Shown here one piece after another: positions 45,045 through 53,753 of a stretch of 64,000 nucleotides of DNA. Position numbers and translations under genes: made by a program. The stretch is from assembly GCF_030439915.1 (NCBI RefSeq), contig NZ_JAQFJG010000002.1, positions 179,659 to 243,658 on the forward strand, read 5' to 3'. This DNA comes from Streptococcus sp. SPS1 (GTDB lineage: Bacteria; Bacillota; Bacilli; Lactobacillales; Streptococcaceae). Under the pieces are notes generated by a model. It searched no databases. It worked only from the letters and a program-made list of their open reading frames with translations, and was not told the DNA's origin. Every line of letters starts with the position of its first letter. Within the stretch, counting starts at the first letter, position 1.

Positions 45045-47546
45045 ATGAGTTTTTACAATCATAAAGAAATTGAGCCTAAGTGGCAGGGTTACTGGGCAGA
45101 ACATCATACATTTAAGACAGGAACAGATGCCTCAAAACCGAAGTTTTATGCTCTTGATATGTTCCCTTATCCATCTGGAGCGGGTCTGCACGTAGGACAC
45201 CCCGAAGGCTATACAGCGACAGATATCCTCAGCCGTTACAAACGTGCGCAAGGCTACAATGTCCTTCACCCAATGGGTTGGGATGCTTTTGGTTTGCCTG
45301 CAGAGCAATACGCTATGGATACAGGTAATGACCCAGCAGAATTTACGGCTGAGAACATTGCCAACTTCAAACGCCAAATCAATGCGCTTGGATTTTCTTA
45401 TGACTGGGATCGTGAAGTCAATACAACAGATCCAAACTACTACAAATGGACTCAGTGGATCTTCACCAAGCTTTACGAAAAAGGCTTGGCCTATGAAGCG
45501 GAAGTGCCAGTAAACTGGGTTGAGGAATTGGGAACTGCCATTGCCAATGAAGAAGTGCTTCCTGACGGAACTTCTGAGCGTGGAGGCTATCCAGTTGTCC
45601 GCAAACCAATGCGTCAATGGATGCTTAAAATTACGGCCTACGCAGAGCGTTTGCTTAATGATTTGGATGAACTTGATTGGCCAGAGTCTATCAAGGACAT
45701 GCAACGCAACTGGATTGGGAAATCAACTGGTGCTAATGTAACTTTTAAAGTTAAGGGAACAGATAAGGAATTCACAGTCTTTACCACTCGTCCTGATACC
45801 CTTTTCGGTGCGACTTTCACTGTCTTGGCTCCTGAACATGAATTAGTAGATGCTATCACAAGTCCAGAGCAAGCAGAGGCAGTGGCAGATTACAAACATC
45901 AAGCTAGCCTTAAATCAGACTTGGCTCGTACCGACCTTGCCAAAGAAAAAACTGGTGTTTGGACTGGTGCTTATGCCATCAACCCTGTCAATGGCAAAGA
46001 GATTCCAATCTGGATTGCGGATTATGTTCTTGCTAGTTACGGTACAGGTGCCGTTATGGCTGTACCAGCCCATGACCAACGTGACTGGGAATTTGCTAAA
46101 CAATTTGCCCTTCCAATCGTAGAAGTGCTTGAAGGTGGAAATGTAGCAGAAGCTGCCTACACAGAAGATGGTCTTCATGTTAATTCAGACTTCCTAGATG
46201 GACTCAACAAAGAAGATGCTATTGCCAAGATTGTAACTTGGTTGGAAGAAAAAGGCTGTGGTCAGGAGAAGGTTACCTACCGTCTCCGTGACTGGCTCTT
46301 CAGCCGTCAACGTTACTGGGGTGAACCAATTCCTATCATTCATTGGGAAGATGGAACTTCAACAGCTGTTCCTGAAAGTGAATTGCCACTTGTTTTGCCT
46401 GTAACCAAGGACATCCGTCCCTCAGGTACTGGTGAAAGTCCACTAGCTAACTTGACAGACTGGCTTGAAGTGACTCGTGAAGATGGTGTCAAGGGTCGTC
46501 GTGAAACCAACACCATGCCACAATGGGCAGGTTCAAGCTGGTACTATCTCCGCTATATCGATCCACACAACACTGAGAAATTGGCTGATGAGGACCTTCT
46601 CAAACAATGGTTGCCAGTAGATATCTACGTTGGTGGTGCAGAGCATGCCGTTCTTCACTTGCTTTACGCTCGTTTCTGGCACAAATTCCTCTATGACCTT
46701 GGTGTTGTTCCAACAAAAGAGCCATTCCAAAAACTCTTTAACCAAGGGATGATTTTGGGAACAAGTTACCGTGACCACCGTGGGGCTCTTGTGGCGACTG
46801 ACAAGGTTGAAAAACGTGACGGTTCTTTCTTCCATGTGGAAACAGGGGAAGAGTTGGAGCAAGCACCAGCCAAGATGTCTAAATCGCTCAAGAACGTTGT
46901 CAACCCAGACGACGTGGTGGAACAATACGGTGCTGACACCCTTCGTGTCTATGAAATGTTTATGGGACCACTTGATGCTTCGATTGCTTGGTCAGAAGAA
47001 GGTCTGGAAGGAAGCCGTAAATTCCTTGACCGTGTTTACCGTTTGATTACGAGTAAGGAAATCCTTGCGGAAAACAATGGTGCTCTTGACAAGGTTTATA
47101 ACGAAACCGTTAAAGCTGTCACAGAGCAAATCGAATCATTGAAATTCAACACAGCTATTGCCCAACTTATGGTCTTTGTCAACGCCGCTAACAAGGAAGA
47201 CAAGCTCTATGTGGACTATGCCAAAGGATTTATCCAATTGATTGCGCCATTTGCTCCTCACTTGGCAGAAGAGCTCTGGCAAACAGTTGCAGCAACAGGT
47301 GAGTCAATCTCTTACGTGGCTTGGCCGACTTGGGATGAAAGCAAATTAGTTGAAGACGAAATCGAAATCGTCGTCCAAATTAAAGGAAAAGTCCGTGCTA
47401 AACTCATGGTCTCTAAAGACCTATCACGCGAAGAATTACAAGAAATTGCTCTGGCTGACGAAAAAGTCAAAGCAGAAATTGACGGTAAGGAAATCGTGAA
47501 AGTGATTGCGGTACCGAATAAATTAGTTAATATTGTTGTGAAATAA
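45045..47546 (+). CDS. leuS: Leucyl-tRNA synthetase
   Basis: An 833-residue class I synthetase. HIGH-type motif HVGH (about residues 48-51), editing domain with [20 protein letters not shown], and KMSKS in [10 protein letters not shown]. Its length is normal. Confidence 0.98.
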   Translation: MSFYNHKEIEPKWQGYWAEHHTFKTGTDASKPKFYALDMFPYPSGAGLHVGHPEGYTATDILSRYKRAQGYNVLHPMGWDAFGLPAEQYAMDTGNDPAEFTAENIANFKRQINALGFSYDWDREVNTTDPNYYKWTQWIFTKLYEKGLAYEAEVPVNWVEELGTAIANEEVLPDGTSERGGYPVVRKPMRQWMLKITAYAERLLNDLDELDWPESIKDMQRNWIGKSTGANVTFKVKGTDKEFTVFTTRPDTLFGATFTVLAPEHELVDAITSPEQAEAVADYKHQASLKSDLARTDLAKEKTGVWTGAYAINPVNGKEIPIWIADYVLASYGTGAVMAVPAHDQRDWEFAKQFALPIVEVLEGGNVAEAAYTEDGLHVNSDFLDGLNKEDAIAKIVTWLEEKGCGQEKVTYRLRDWLFSRQRYWGEPIPIIHWEDGTSTAVPESELPLVLPVTKDIRPSGTGESPLANLTDWLEVTREDGVKGRRETNTMPQWAGSSWYYLRYIDPHNTEKLADEDLLKQWLPVDIYVGGAEHAVLHLLYARFWHKFLYDLGVVPTKEPFQKLFNQGMILGTSYRDHRGALVATDKVEKRDGSFFHVETGEELEQAPAKMSKSLKNVVNPDDVVEQYGADTLRVYEMFMGPLDASIAWSEEGLEGSRKFLDRVYRLITSKEILAENNGALDKVYNETVKAVTEQIESLKFNTAIAQLMVFVNAANKEDKLYVDYAKGFIQLIAPFAPHLAEELWQTVAATGESISYVAWPTWDESKLVEDEIEIVVQIKGKVRAKLMVSKDLSREELQEIALADEKVKAEIDGKEIVKVIAVPNKLVNIVVK

Positions 47547-47551
47547 GAAAT

Positions 47552-47584
47552 GAATCCTTCAGAGTAGAATCTGGAGGATTTTTT
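47552..47584 (+). terminator. Terminator of leuS
   Basis: AATCCTTCAGA and TCTGGAGGATT pair over 11 bp (one G-U), followed by TTTTTATTT. Confidence 0.85.
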
Positions 47585-47586
47585 AT

Positions 47587-47622
47587 TTGACAGGAAGTTT
47601 CTGTTTTGTTAATATGATTAAC
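47587..47622 (+). promoter_or_regulatory. MarR-gene promoter with overlapping operator
   Basis: TTGACA (47587-47592), 17-bp spacer, TAATAT (47610-47615). The 15-bp inverted repeat GTTAATATGATTAAC (47608-47622) covers the -10, so the repressor would block its own promoter. Confidence 0.7.
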
Positions 47623-47638
47623 AAAGGAAAGAGAGATT

Positions 47639-48094
47639 ATGGATAAAAAAGAATTTATTGCATTTAATAATCGTTTCAATAGATTTATTTTAGCGTTTGA
47701 CCAGTTAAAAAAAAATCAACATAAAAGTGGTGTTGACAAATCCATTACTTTGAATGAGGTACATTTGATTGTTGTGATTGGGGAAAATCAGCCCTTAAAT
47801 CTAGTAAAATTATCTGAATTATTAGAAGTTTCAAGAAGTGCAATAACTCAAAGTGTTAGGAGATTGATTCAAAAAAATTTAGTTGTTTTTGATTTTGATC
47901 CGAATAATGGGAAAAATAAATATTTGAGATTATCTGAAAAGGGCATCGAAATTTTTAAAATCCATAAGGAGCAACAAGCATATATTGAAAAATCAATCTT
48001 TTCAGTTTTAAACAACTATAGCGAGGTGGAACTTAAAACAGTTGTGAAATTGATGGATGATATTGAAAAGGTGTGGGGAGAATTACCGTGGTAA
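47639..48094 (+). CDS. MarR-family transcriptional regulator
   Basis: 151 residues with a winged helix: LVKLSELLEVSRSAITQSVRRLIQKNLV (recognition region) and wing NGKNKYLRLSEKG. It probably binds GTTAA-n5-TTAAC sites found before itself and before the hydrolase gene. AAAGGAAAGAGAG precedes ATG 47639. The stop codon lies inside a TTACCGTG/CACGGTAA inverted repeat. Confidence 0.9.
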   Translation: MDKKEFIAFNNRFNRFILAFDQLKKNQHKSGVDKSITLNEVHLIVVIGENQPLNLVKLSELLEVSRSAITQSVRRLIQKNLVVFDFDPNNGKNKYLRLSEKGIEIFKIHKEQQAYIEKSIFSVLNNYSEVELKTVVKLMDDIEKVWGELPW

Positions 48095-48114
48095 AAGTCA
48101 CGGTAAATTTCAAA

Positions 48115-48136
48115 TATAATTGTTAAGTGGATTAAC
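48115..48136 (+). promoter_or_regulatory. -10 and operator of the hydrolase gene
   Basis: TATAAT (48115-48120) is directly followed by GTTAAGTGGATTAAC (48122-48136), which shares GTTAA and GATTAAC with the operator of the MarR gene. It covers the likely start of transcription. Confidence 0.65.
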
Positions 48137-48150
48137 AAAAAGGAGAAGAT

Positions 48151-49383
48151 ATGACTGTAAACATAGAACTGATTTCACAAACAGATTTAGCGGATGAATC
48201 TTTTTATATTGCTATTAATGGTTTAGAACCAAGGGCAATGTATTGTGTAGAAATGTACCTGTCTGATTATTACTGTATAAATGCTCCCTTGCTTTTAGAT
48301 CATGATGTTATATGGAAATCAACCGCAATTTTTTTATCTGATCAGGACGGTATGATTGATACCTCTCAGACAGCATCTATTTCGGGATCTTATAAAGGAG
48401 TTTCAGAAATGGGATTATTCTTTAATGCGAAACCGTTGAAGAATAGGAAAAGGAGATTACCGAGTTCTCTTGATAGAATTCCATTACGAGATTGTTTTGG
48501 TGTTGAAATTAAAATCAGGCTGGGAAAAGATGTAATCGCGGAGCAAAGTTTTGTAAGGCGTTATATGAATCTGGGAGTAAGATATCAAGATATCTATGAC
48601 AAGCATTTTCAAGGTCGATTATTTTATGATGAAAAGTTAAGAAGGGCGCCAGCCGTGATTATTGTTAGCGGTAGTGAGGGAAGAATTGAAAAAGCTCAGA
48701 ATATTGCCCAACTTTTATCTTCAAGAGGCTATATTTGTCTTGCAATAGCTTATTTTGGTTTAGAGGGATTACCCCAAAATTTAGAACGAATTCCAATAGA
48801 ATGTCTGGAGGAGGCGAAAGATTTTCTATATCATCATCCTCAAGTTGATAATACAAAAATAGGAATATATGGTCGCTCTAAAGGAGCAGAGCTTGTTCTG
48901 GCTGGACAAAGTATTTTGGAAGATGTGCAATGTTTGGTACTCAATTCCCCCTCAAATGTAATATTTGAGGGAATAAAGGGAAAACTCAATTCTAATTCAT
49001 CTTCTTGGACATATTTACAAAAGGAACTTCCTTATCAAAAATTTCAGTTAGGAGAGTATTTGTTAAACAAGTTTTTTGGAAAACATATTCCTGAAGATAG
49101 TAGGGCTCAGATTGATGTGAGTAAAATTTCCTCCCCTTTATTATTACTAGGAAGCGATGTTGATGAAATATGGAATGCATCATCCGCGATAGATGATATC
49201 ATTTCACATTATAAAGGGGAATCCATTTTGTTTAAAAAATACCATGAAACAGGGCATATGTTGACGATTGCTTATCAACCGAATCATCGTTATCGAAAAG
49301 ATTGGCGCTTATTAATGAAAGAAAGTGTAGACTCTTGGCTTGTTACGATAAATTTTTTTGATACACATCTGAAGAATTTGTAG
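48151..49383 (+). CDS. BAAT/acyl-CoA thioesterase-like alpha/beta hydrolase
   Basis: 410 residues. The N-terminal half (about 1-150) looks like the thioester hydrolase/BAAT beta domain; the C-terminal alpha/beta hydrolase has nucleophile Ser243 in GRSKGAEL, probable acid Asp336 or Asp338 (GSDVDEIW) and His365 or His369 (HETGHM). A Ser rather than Cys nucleophile suggests thioester or ester hydrolysis. AAAGGAG precedes ATG 48151. Probably repressed by the adjacent MarR protein; acyl-thioester or drug-ester substrates are guesses. Confidence 0.82.
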   Translation: MTVNIELISQTDLADESFYIAINGLEPRAMYCVEMYLSDYYCINAPLLLDHDVIWKSTAIFLSDQDGMIDTSQTASISGSYKGVSEMGLFFNAKPLKNRKRRLPSSLDRIPLRDCFGVEIKIRLGKDVIAEQSFVRRYMNLGVRYQDIYDKHFQGRLFYDEKLRRAPAVIIVSGSEGRIEKAQNIAQLLSSRGYICLAIAYFGLEGLPQNLERIPIECLEEAKDFLYHHPQVDNTKIGIYGRSKGAELVLAGQSILEDVQCLVLNSPSNVIFEGIKGKLNSNSSSWTYLQKELPYQKFQLGEYLLNKFFGKHIPEDSRAQIDVSKISSPLLLLGSDVDEIWNASSAIDDIISHYKGESILFKKYHETGHMLTIAYQPNHRYRKDWRLLMKESVDSWLVTINFFDTHLKNL

Positions 49384-49681
49384 ATAGTGCTGAACCGTAC
49401 TATAATAGTCCTAACTAAGATAAAAACACAGTTCTGGTTGGTAGTCCAGTCTACAAAAGCAAACACTAAAACAAGAGAAATTTGAATACAAACAGTAAAA
49501 AATAGAGAGAAGCATAAGGGGCATTACCTCACTCGTTCCCATATTTGATTATTCCTCCATAAAGTGGATGGATGATTTTTATAAGAGGAGTTTGCATTAT
49601 TGAATAGAAAACCAAGTGTTTCCTAAAATTTTCATTGAGATATGTTATACTATATTCAATAAGTGAAACAAGGAGAATACT
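49384..49681. other. Non-coding region between hydrolase and GNAT pseudogene
   Basis: I see no confident gene. A 43-codon minus-strand frame (49411-49542, MGTSEVMPLMLLSIFYC onward) has a GGAGG 11 bases upstream but no recognisable family. A TATACT -10 near 49650 and AAGGAG before ATG 49682 serve the broken GNAT gene. Confidence 0.5.
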
Positions 49682-50377
49682 ATGCCAGTAAATGAATATG
49701 GTCAGATGATTGGTGAGTCAATGGAAGGTTATACACCAGGTGAATTGCCTGCTATTGATTTCTTAGAAGGGCGTTATGCTAGGATAGAGGCTCTCTCGGT
49801 AGAAAAGCATGCGGAGGATTTGCTAGCTGTTTATGGGCCTGATACGCCTCAGGAGATGTGAACCTACCTTTTTCAGGAGCCAGTAGCAGATATGGAGGAG
49901 CTGGTTACCCTTTTAAATCAGATGTTGGCTCGTAAGGACCGTTTTTACTATGCAATCATAGACAAGGCGACTGGTAAGGCTTTGGGAACTTTTTCCCTCA
50001 TGCGCATTGATCAGAATAACCGAGCAATAGAAGTGGGAGCTGTCACTTTTTCTCCAAAACTCAGGGGGACACGGATAGGGACAGAAGCCCAGTATCTCTT
50101 GGCTTGCTATGTCTTTGAGGAGCTTAACTATCGTCGCTATGAATGGAAATGCGATGCTCTTAACATGCCATCAAGACGAGCTGCGGAGCGTTTGGGATTT
50201 GTCTACGAAGGAACCTTCCGTCAGGCAGTGGTTTATAAGGGGCGTACGAGGGATACGGATTGGTTGTCTATGATTGATAAGGACTGGCCAAAAGTCAAAG
50301 CTCGTTTGGAAATATGGTTGCGTCCTGAAAATTTTGATAAAAATGGACGACAGTACAAGAGCTTGAGAGAATTATAA
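49682..50377 (+). pseudogene. GNAT acetyltransferase (RimJ/RimL-like) interrupted by TGA
   Basis: The frame from ATG 49682 (MPVNEYGQMIGESMEGYT) is open for 59 codons, stops at TGA 49859-49861, then continues without a frameshift to 50377. Homologous GNATs read Trp at this place (EM-W-TYLFQEP), so one G-to-A change explains it. The downstream part has the acetyl-CoA motif SPKLRGTRIGTEAQYLL and EWKCDALNMPSRRAAERLGF. A shortened protein from ATG 49892 is conceivable but lacks the N-terminal segment. Confidence 0.85.
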
Positions 50378-50388
50378 GAGGTGATGAC

Positions 50389-50805
50389 ATGATAACCATT
50401 AGAAAGCAAGAAATCGTCAAGCTCGAGGATGTTTTGCATCTCTATCAGGCTGTCGGTTGGACAAATTATACAAATAAACCTCAGATGCTGGAGCAATCCT
50501 TGTCTCATTCATTAGTAATTTATCTGGCACTTGATGGTGATGCTGTGGTGGGCTTGATTCGTTTGGTTGGAGATGGTTTTTCATCAGTACTGGTTCAGGA
50601 TTTAATCGTTTTACCAATCTATCAGTGCCGAGGGATTGGTAGTTCCTTGATGAAAGAGGCTTTAGAGGATTACAAAGATGCCTATCAAGTCCAGCTGGTG
50701 ACAGGCCAGACAGAAAGAACCTTGGGATTCTATCGTTCTATGGGCTTTGAAATCTTATCCACCTATAATTGTATAGGGATGACTTGGGAGAATCGAGAAA
50801 AATAA
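50389..50805 (+). CDS. GNAT-family N-acetyltransferase
   Basis: A 138-residue acetyltransferase. The acetyl-CoA loop is VLPIYQCRGIGSSLMKEAL, and the C-terminal GFYRSMGFEIL is characteristic. It starts 11 bases after the broken GNAT gene, with AGAGGTG upstream, and was presumably its operon partner. Substrate unknown. Confidence 0.9.
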   Translation: MITIRKQEIVKLEDVLHLYQAVGWTNYTNKPQMLEQSLSHSLVIYLALDGDAVVGLIRLVGDGFSSVLVQDLIVLPIYQCRGIGSSLMKEALEDYKDAYQVQLVTGQTERTLGFYRSMGFEILSTYNCIGMTWENREK

Positions 50806-50820
50806 CAAAACTTGTTTTTT

Positions 50821-50853
50821 CTTAAGCAAAATTTAAGGCTGGTCTAGTATTAT
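50821..50853 (+). promoter_or_regulatory. CiaR-dependent promoter
   Basis: CTTAAG-CAAAA-TTTAAG (50821-50837), ten bases, then TATTAT (50848-50853). Confidence 0.82.
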
Positions 50854-50859
50854 ATAATC

Positions 50860-50953
50860 ATTAAATAAAGACCTCCTAACTTTATTTAATGAAATCCTAA
50901 AACTTTTTTCATCATAATCTCCTAATGAAGTCACCCAATCAGGTGGCTTTTTG
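50860..50953 (+). ncRNA. Cia-dependent small RNA, tandem copy 1
   Basis: About 94 nt. The 5' hairpin ATAAAG/CTTTAT has an ACCTCCTAA loop (anti-Shine-Dalgarno), an AT-rich centre contains TAATCTCCTAA, and the terminator is CACC/GGTG followed by GCTTTTTG. It is a close relative of the csRNA 95 bases downstream. Confidence 0.9.
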
Positions 50954-51008
50954 TGAGGTGAGGTACTAGTGATAGAAATTTTTTGCATAATAGTAAAATT
51001 TGAGAAAA

Positions 51009-51041
51009 GTTAAGCTAGTTTTAAGCTTTGTCTTGTATCAT
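51009..51041 (+). promoter_or_regulatory. CiaR-dependent promoter
   Basis: GTTAAG-CTAGT-TTTAAG (51009-51025), ten bases, then TATCAT (51036-51041). Confidence 0.82.
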
Positions 51042-51047
51042 ATAGTT

Positions 51048-51142
51048 ATTAAATAAAGACCTCCTAACTTTATTTAATAAAATCCTAAACTTTTCTTTTT
51101 CATAATAATCTCCCTTAACTCCACCCAATCAGGTGGAGTTTT
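51048..51142 (+). ncRNA. Cia-dependent small RNA, tandem copy 2
   Basis: About 95 nt, same plan: ATTAAATAAAG/CTTTATTTAAT hairpin with ACCTCCTAA loop, TAATCTCCC in the centre, and terminator CTCCACC/GGTGGAG followed by TTTTTT. Confidence 0.9.
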
Positions 51143-51516
51143 TTGGCTCTATTTCAGGCTTTTTGGGACTATTCTAAAAATAATTTTTCGATATTTTTCG
51201 GTATTTTTCGGATTTTGGTCGGGGAATTGTCGGGGACTTTTTTAGGAAATATGACTAAAAAATAGGTTTGTTGTTACTTCAGCTACTTCAAACTCAATTT
51301 GATTGTAAGCGACTGTTAATTGAAGGACTGAAACTGCTGTAATAATGATTTTGCTTGTCCAGTAGTGGCGTATTAAATGAGGAGTGACATATAAGATTGT
51401 CTCTTCGTTTACTAAATCAAAATTTCTATGAAATTGATAGAATCTCTAACTTTCTCTTAATCTTGACCGTTTTGTTGTAAAGCGGTTAAAGCTTGAGAAG
51501 CTGAGGATGTAAAGTT
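51143..51516 (-). other. Gene-free region, possible tyrosine-integrase relic
   Basis: ATTTTTCG repeats and two GTCGGGGA units lie at 51183-51237. On the minus strand 51242-51388 reads VTPHLIRHYWTSKIIITAVS onward to a stop, resembling integrase box II (HxLRHTxxSxL). A further frame nearby reads VPDNSPTKIRKIPKNIEKLF. This is a weak resemblance and there is no intact ORF. Confidence 0.3.
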
Positions 51517-51628
51517 TTGACAAATTTTGTGAACTATGGGATAATGGAGAGGAATTAAGGATTAGTTCTATATCATGGACTAGAAAAGACCCCAAGCTAA
51601 CTTCCACATTAAGCTTGGGGTCTTTTTT
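51517..51628 (+). ncRNA. Antitoxin RNA (RNA II) of an Fst-type locus
   Basis: Promoter TTGACA (51517-51522), 17-bp spacer, GATAAT (51540-51545); RNA from about 51552 to the terminator at 51628. It carries AAGGATTAGTTCTATATCATGGAC, a direct repeat of the toxin start region (51709-51730), so it can pair with the toxin mRNA there and across the shared bidirectional terminator. Confidence 0.82.
51584..51626. terminator. Bidirectional terminator shared by toxin and antitoxin RNAs
   Basis: AAAAGACCCCAAGCT (51584-51598) is the exact reverse complement of AGCTTGGGGTCTTTT (51612-51626), a 15-bp perfect stem with T-tracts on both strands. Confidence 0.92.
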
Positions 51629-51632
51629 GACA

Positions 51633-51725
51633 CTATCTATCTTTGTTTAGCCATTTATCGACTAAGCGAAGAACAACACCGACCACAATTGGTCCGATGA
51701 TAGTTTTAAGGATTAGTTCCATCAT
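51633..51725 (-). CDS. Fst-family type I toxin peptide
   Basis: A 30-residue peptide: MMELILKTIIGPIVVGVVL, then RLVDKWLNKDR. One membrane helix with charged ends and the I-x-P-I-V-V-G-V-V core match Fst/pAD1-type toxins that damage the membrane. AAAGGAGGTG (51735-51744 on the plus strand) is a perfect ribosome-binding site. The leader CACCGCC can pair with GGAGGTG and mask it. Promoter: extended -10 TGGTATAAT (51773-51778). Confidence 0.88.
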   Translation of the reverse strand: MMELILKTIIGPIVVGVVLRLVDKWLNKDR

Positions 51726-51856
51726 GGGCTATCTCACCTCCTTTCGTAGGCGGTGTAGCAGTGCCGAACAATATTATACCACATAAGGGCTAGACTCGGG
51801 AGGCACAATCCAGTGGCTTTTTTGTTTGTGGCTTGGATTTTTGATATAATAGAGCC

Positions 51857-52855
51857 ATGAGTAGAATTTTAGACAATGAGATAATAGGGGACGAGGAGTT
51901 AGTAGAACGCACGCTCCGTCCTCAGTACTTACGTGAATATATTGGACAGGATAAGGTCAAGGACCAGCTCCAAATCTTTATCGAAGCTGCCAAAATGAGG
52001 GATGAAGCGCTGGATCATGTCCTCTTATTTGGACCTCCAGGTTTGGGAAAAACGACCATGGCTTTTGTTATTGCCAACGAACTAGGTGTCAATCTCAAGC
52101 AGACTTCGGGTCCAGTCATTGAAAAGGCTGGTGATCTGGTAGCGATTTTGAATGACTTAGAGCCTGGGGATGTTCTCTTTATTGATGAGATTCATCGCTT
52201 GCCCATGTCAGTGGAAGAGGTGCTTTATAGTGCTATGGAGGACTTCTACATTGATATCATGATTGGTGCTGGTGAAGGCAGTCGCAGTGTTCATTTGGAG
52301 TTGCCACCTTTTACCTTGATTGGTGCGACGACTCGGGCTGGTATGCTCTCAAATCCACTACGAGCACGTTTTGGGATTACGGGGCATATGGAGTATTATG
52401 CTCATGCTGACTTGACAGAAATTGTTGAGCGGACGGCAGATATTTTTGAGATGGAAATCACCCATGAGGCAGCATCTGAGTTGGCCCTACGTAGCCGTGG
52501 GACCCCTCGTATTGCCAATCGTCTCCTCAAGCGCGTGCGCGATTTTGCCCAGATAATGGGGAATGGGGTGATCGATGATCTTATTACCGATAAGGCTTTG
52601 ACTATGCTGGATGTTGACCATGAAGGTTTGGACTATGTGGACCAAAAAATTCTCCGGACCATGATTGAGATGTACGGTGGTGGCCCTGTCGGCTTAGGAA
52701 CTCTTTCTGTTAATATTGCCGAGGAGCGCGAGACTGTCGAAGACATGTATGAGCCTTACTTGATTCAAAAAGGTTTTATCATGCGGACACGTTCTGGACG
52801 GGTGGCGACTGCTAAGGCATATGATCATTTGGGGTATGAGTACAATGAAAAATAA
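51857..52855 (+). CDS. ruvB: Holliday junction DNA helicase RuvB
   Basis: A 332-residue AAA+ motor that drives branch migration with RuvA. Walker [11 protein letters not shown] (about residues 59-68), Walker [10 protein letters not shown], sensor GATTRAG, and a C-terminal winged helix. TGATATAATAG lies just upstream. The end overlaps the next gene. Confidence 0.97.
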   Translation: MSRILDNEIIGDEELVERTLRPQYLREYIGQDKVKDQLQIFIEAAKMRDEALDHVLLFGPPGLGKTTMAFVIANELGVNLKQTSGPVIEKAGDLVAILNDLEPGDVLFIDEIHRLPMSVEEVLYSAMEDFYIDIMIGAGEGSRSVHLELPPFTLIGATTRAGMLSNPLRARFGITGHMEYYAHADLTEIVERTADIFEMEITHEAASELALRSRGTPRIANRLLKRVRDFAQIMGNGVIDDLITDKALTMLDVDHEGLDYVDQKILRTMIEMYGGGPVGLGTLSVNIAEERETVEDMYEPYLIQKGFIMRTRSGRVATAKAYDHLGYEYNEK

Positions 52856-53408
52856 GCAAGAAATTCTAGAGGCTTTTAGAAAAAATTCAGATATGATGGC
52901 TATTCTGACTATCATCCGAAATCTGGAGTTGACAGATTCCTGGCTGGCAGCAGGTTCTGTCAGAAATTTTATCTGGAATCTCTTGTCAGACAAATCCCCT
53001 TTTGATTGTGAAACAGATGTAGATGTCATTTTCTTTGATCCAGATATTTCTTATGAGGAAACCTTGTCCCTAGAGAAAAAACTGCGAGAGGATTTTCCTC
53101 AGTACCAGTGGGAATTGAAAAATCAAGTCTATATGCACCAGCACAGCCCTCATACTGCTCCCTATAGCCACTCTTGTGATGCAATGAGCAAGTATCCAGA
53201 ACGGTGTACGGCAGTTGGACTGCGCTTGAATGAAGAATCGGATTTTGAGCTCTATGTACCTTACGGTTTGGAGGATATTTTGAATTTTCAAGTTCGTCCA
53301 ACTCCTCATTTTTTAGAGAATCAAGACCGAATGGAACTTTATCAAACACGTCTATCCAAGAAAAATTGGCAGGAGAAATGGAAAAATTTGATTTTTAAAA
53401 ATACTTAA
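52845..53408 (+). CDS. Nucleotidyltransferase-like protein (DUF925 type)
   Basis: 187 residues. [12 protein letters not shown] and [10 protein letters not shown] recall the GS and DxD motifs of nucleotidyltransferases, a family found as YjfI/DUF925 proteins of unknown function. Its start overlaps ruvB by about 11 bases; ATG 52845 has a TGGGGT site, and ATG 52836 or 52821 are alternatives. The gene ends inside the CiaR repeat of the next csRNA promoter. Confidence 0.8.
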   Translation: MKNKQEILEAFRKNSDMMAILTIIRNLELTDSWLAAGSVRNFIWNLLSDKSPFDCETDVDVIFFDPDISYEETLSLEKKLREDFPQYQWELKNQVYMHQHSPHTAPYSHSCDAMSKYPERCTAVGLRLNEESDFELYVPYGLEDILNFQVRPTPHFLENQDRMELYQTRLSKKNWQEKWKNLIFKNT

Positions 53409-53436
53409 GGAAACTTTAAGCTAGGAAGTGTATACT
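53404..53436 (+). promoter_or_regulatory. CiaR-dependent promoter
   Basis: CTTAAG-GAAAC-TTTAAG (53404-53420), ten bases, then TATACT (53431-53436). The first half overlaps the stop codon of the upstream gene. Confidence 0.85.
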
Positions 53437-53442
53437 GAGTTC

Positions 53443-53538
53443 ATAAGTTAAGAAGACCTTAACTTAAACTCCTAAAACTTTTTCATAATAATCTCCCTAT
53501 AAAAAATAGAGTCGCCTAATCAGGTGGCTTATTTTTTT
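53443..53538 (+). ncRNA. Cia-dependent small RNA
   Basis: About 96 nt. The hairpin is TAAGTTAAG/CTTAACTTA with loop AAGAC-like, the centre has ACTCCTAAAAC and TAATCTCCC, and the terminator is GTCGCC/GGTGGC plus TTATTTTTTT. Position between ruvB and uppS corresponds to one of the pneumococcal ccn genes. Confidence 0.88.
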
Positions 53539-53563
53539 GAAAAATGAGCTTGGTGCCTGAGAA

Positions 53564-53679
53564 TAATACTCAATGAAAATCAAAGTGCAAACTAGGAAGC
53601 TAGCCGAAGGTTGCTCAAAACACTGTTTTGAGGTTGCAGATAGAGCTGACGTGGTTTGAAGAGATTTTCGAAGAGTATA
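53564..53679 (-). repeat. BOX element in reverse orientation
   Basis: Read on the plus strand it begins ATACTCAATGAAAATCAAAG (reverse boxC) and ends GAGATTTTCGAAGAGTATA (reverse boxA); the middle has CAAAACACTGTTTTGAG. BoxB is mostly missing. It lies about 75 bases before uppS. Confidence 0.88.
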
Positions 53680-53753
53680 AATAGCTTAGTGATAGAAGAA
53701 AATGAGGAAATATGGTATAATGAAACGATAGATTTTTGAATAGGAATAAGATC

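Noticed and set aside
45132..45704. A 190-codon minus-strand frame within leuS
   Set aside because: Shadow of the conserved synthetase frame; composition is not protein-like and there is no promoter.
49411..49542. Minus-strand 43-codon ORF with GGAGG upstream
   Set aside because: Cys-rich, no recognised family, no clear promoter, and the region looks decayed; kept only as a note.
51183..51237. Short CRISPR-like or tandem repeat array (ATTTTTCGG and GTCGGGGA units)
   Set aside because: Units are too short, irregularly spaced and without spacers; a decayed coding tail is a better explanation.
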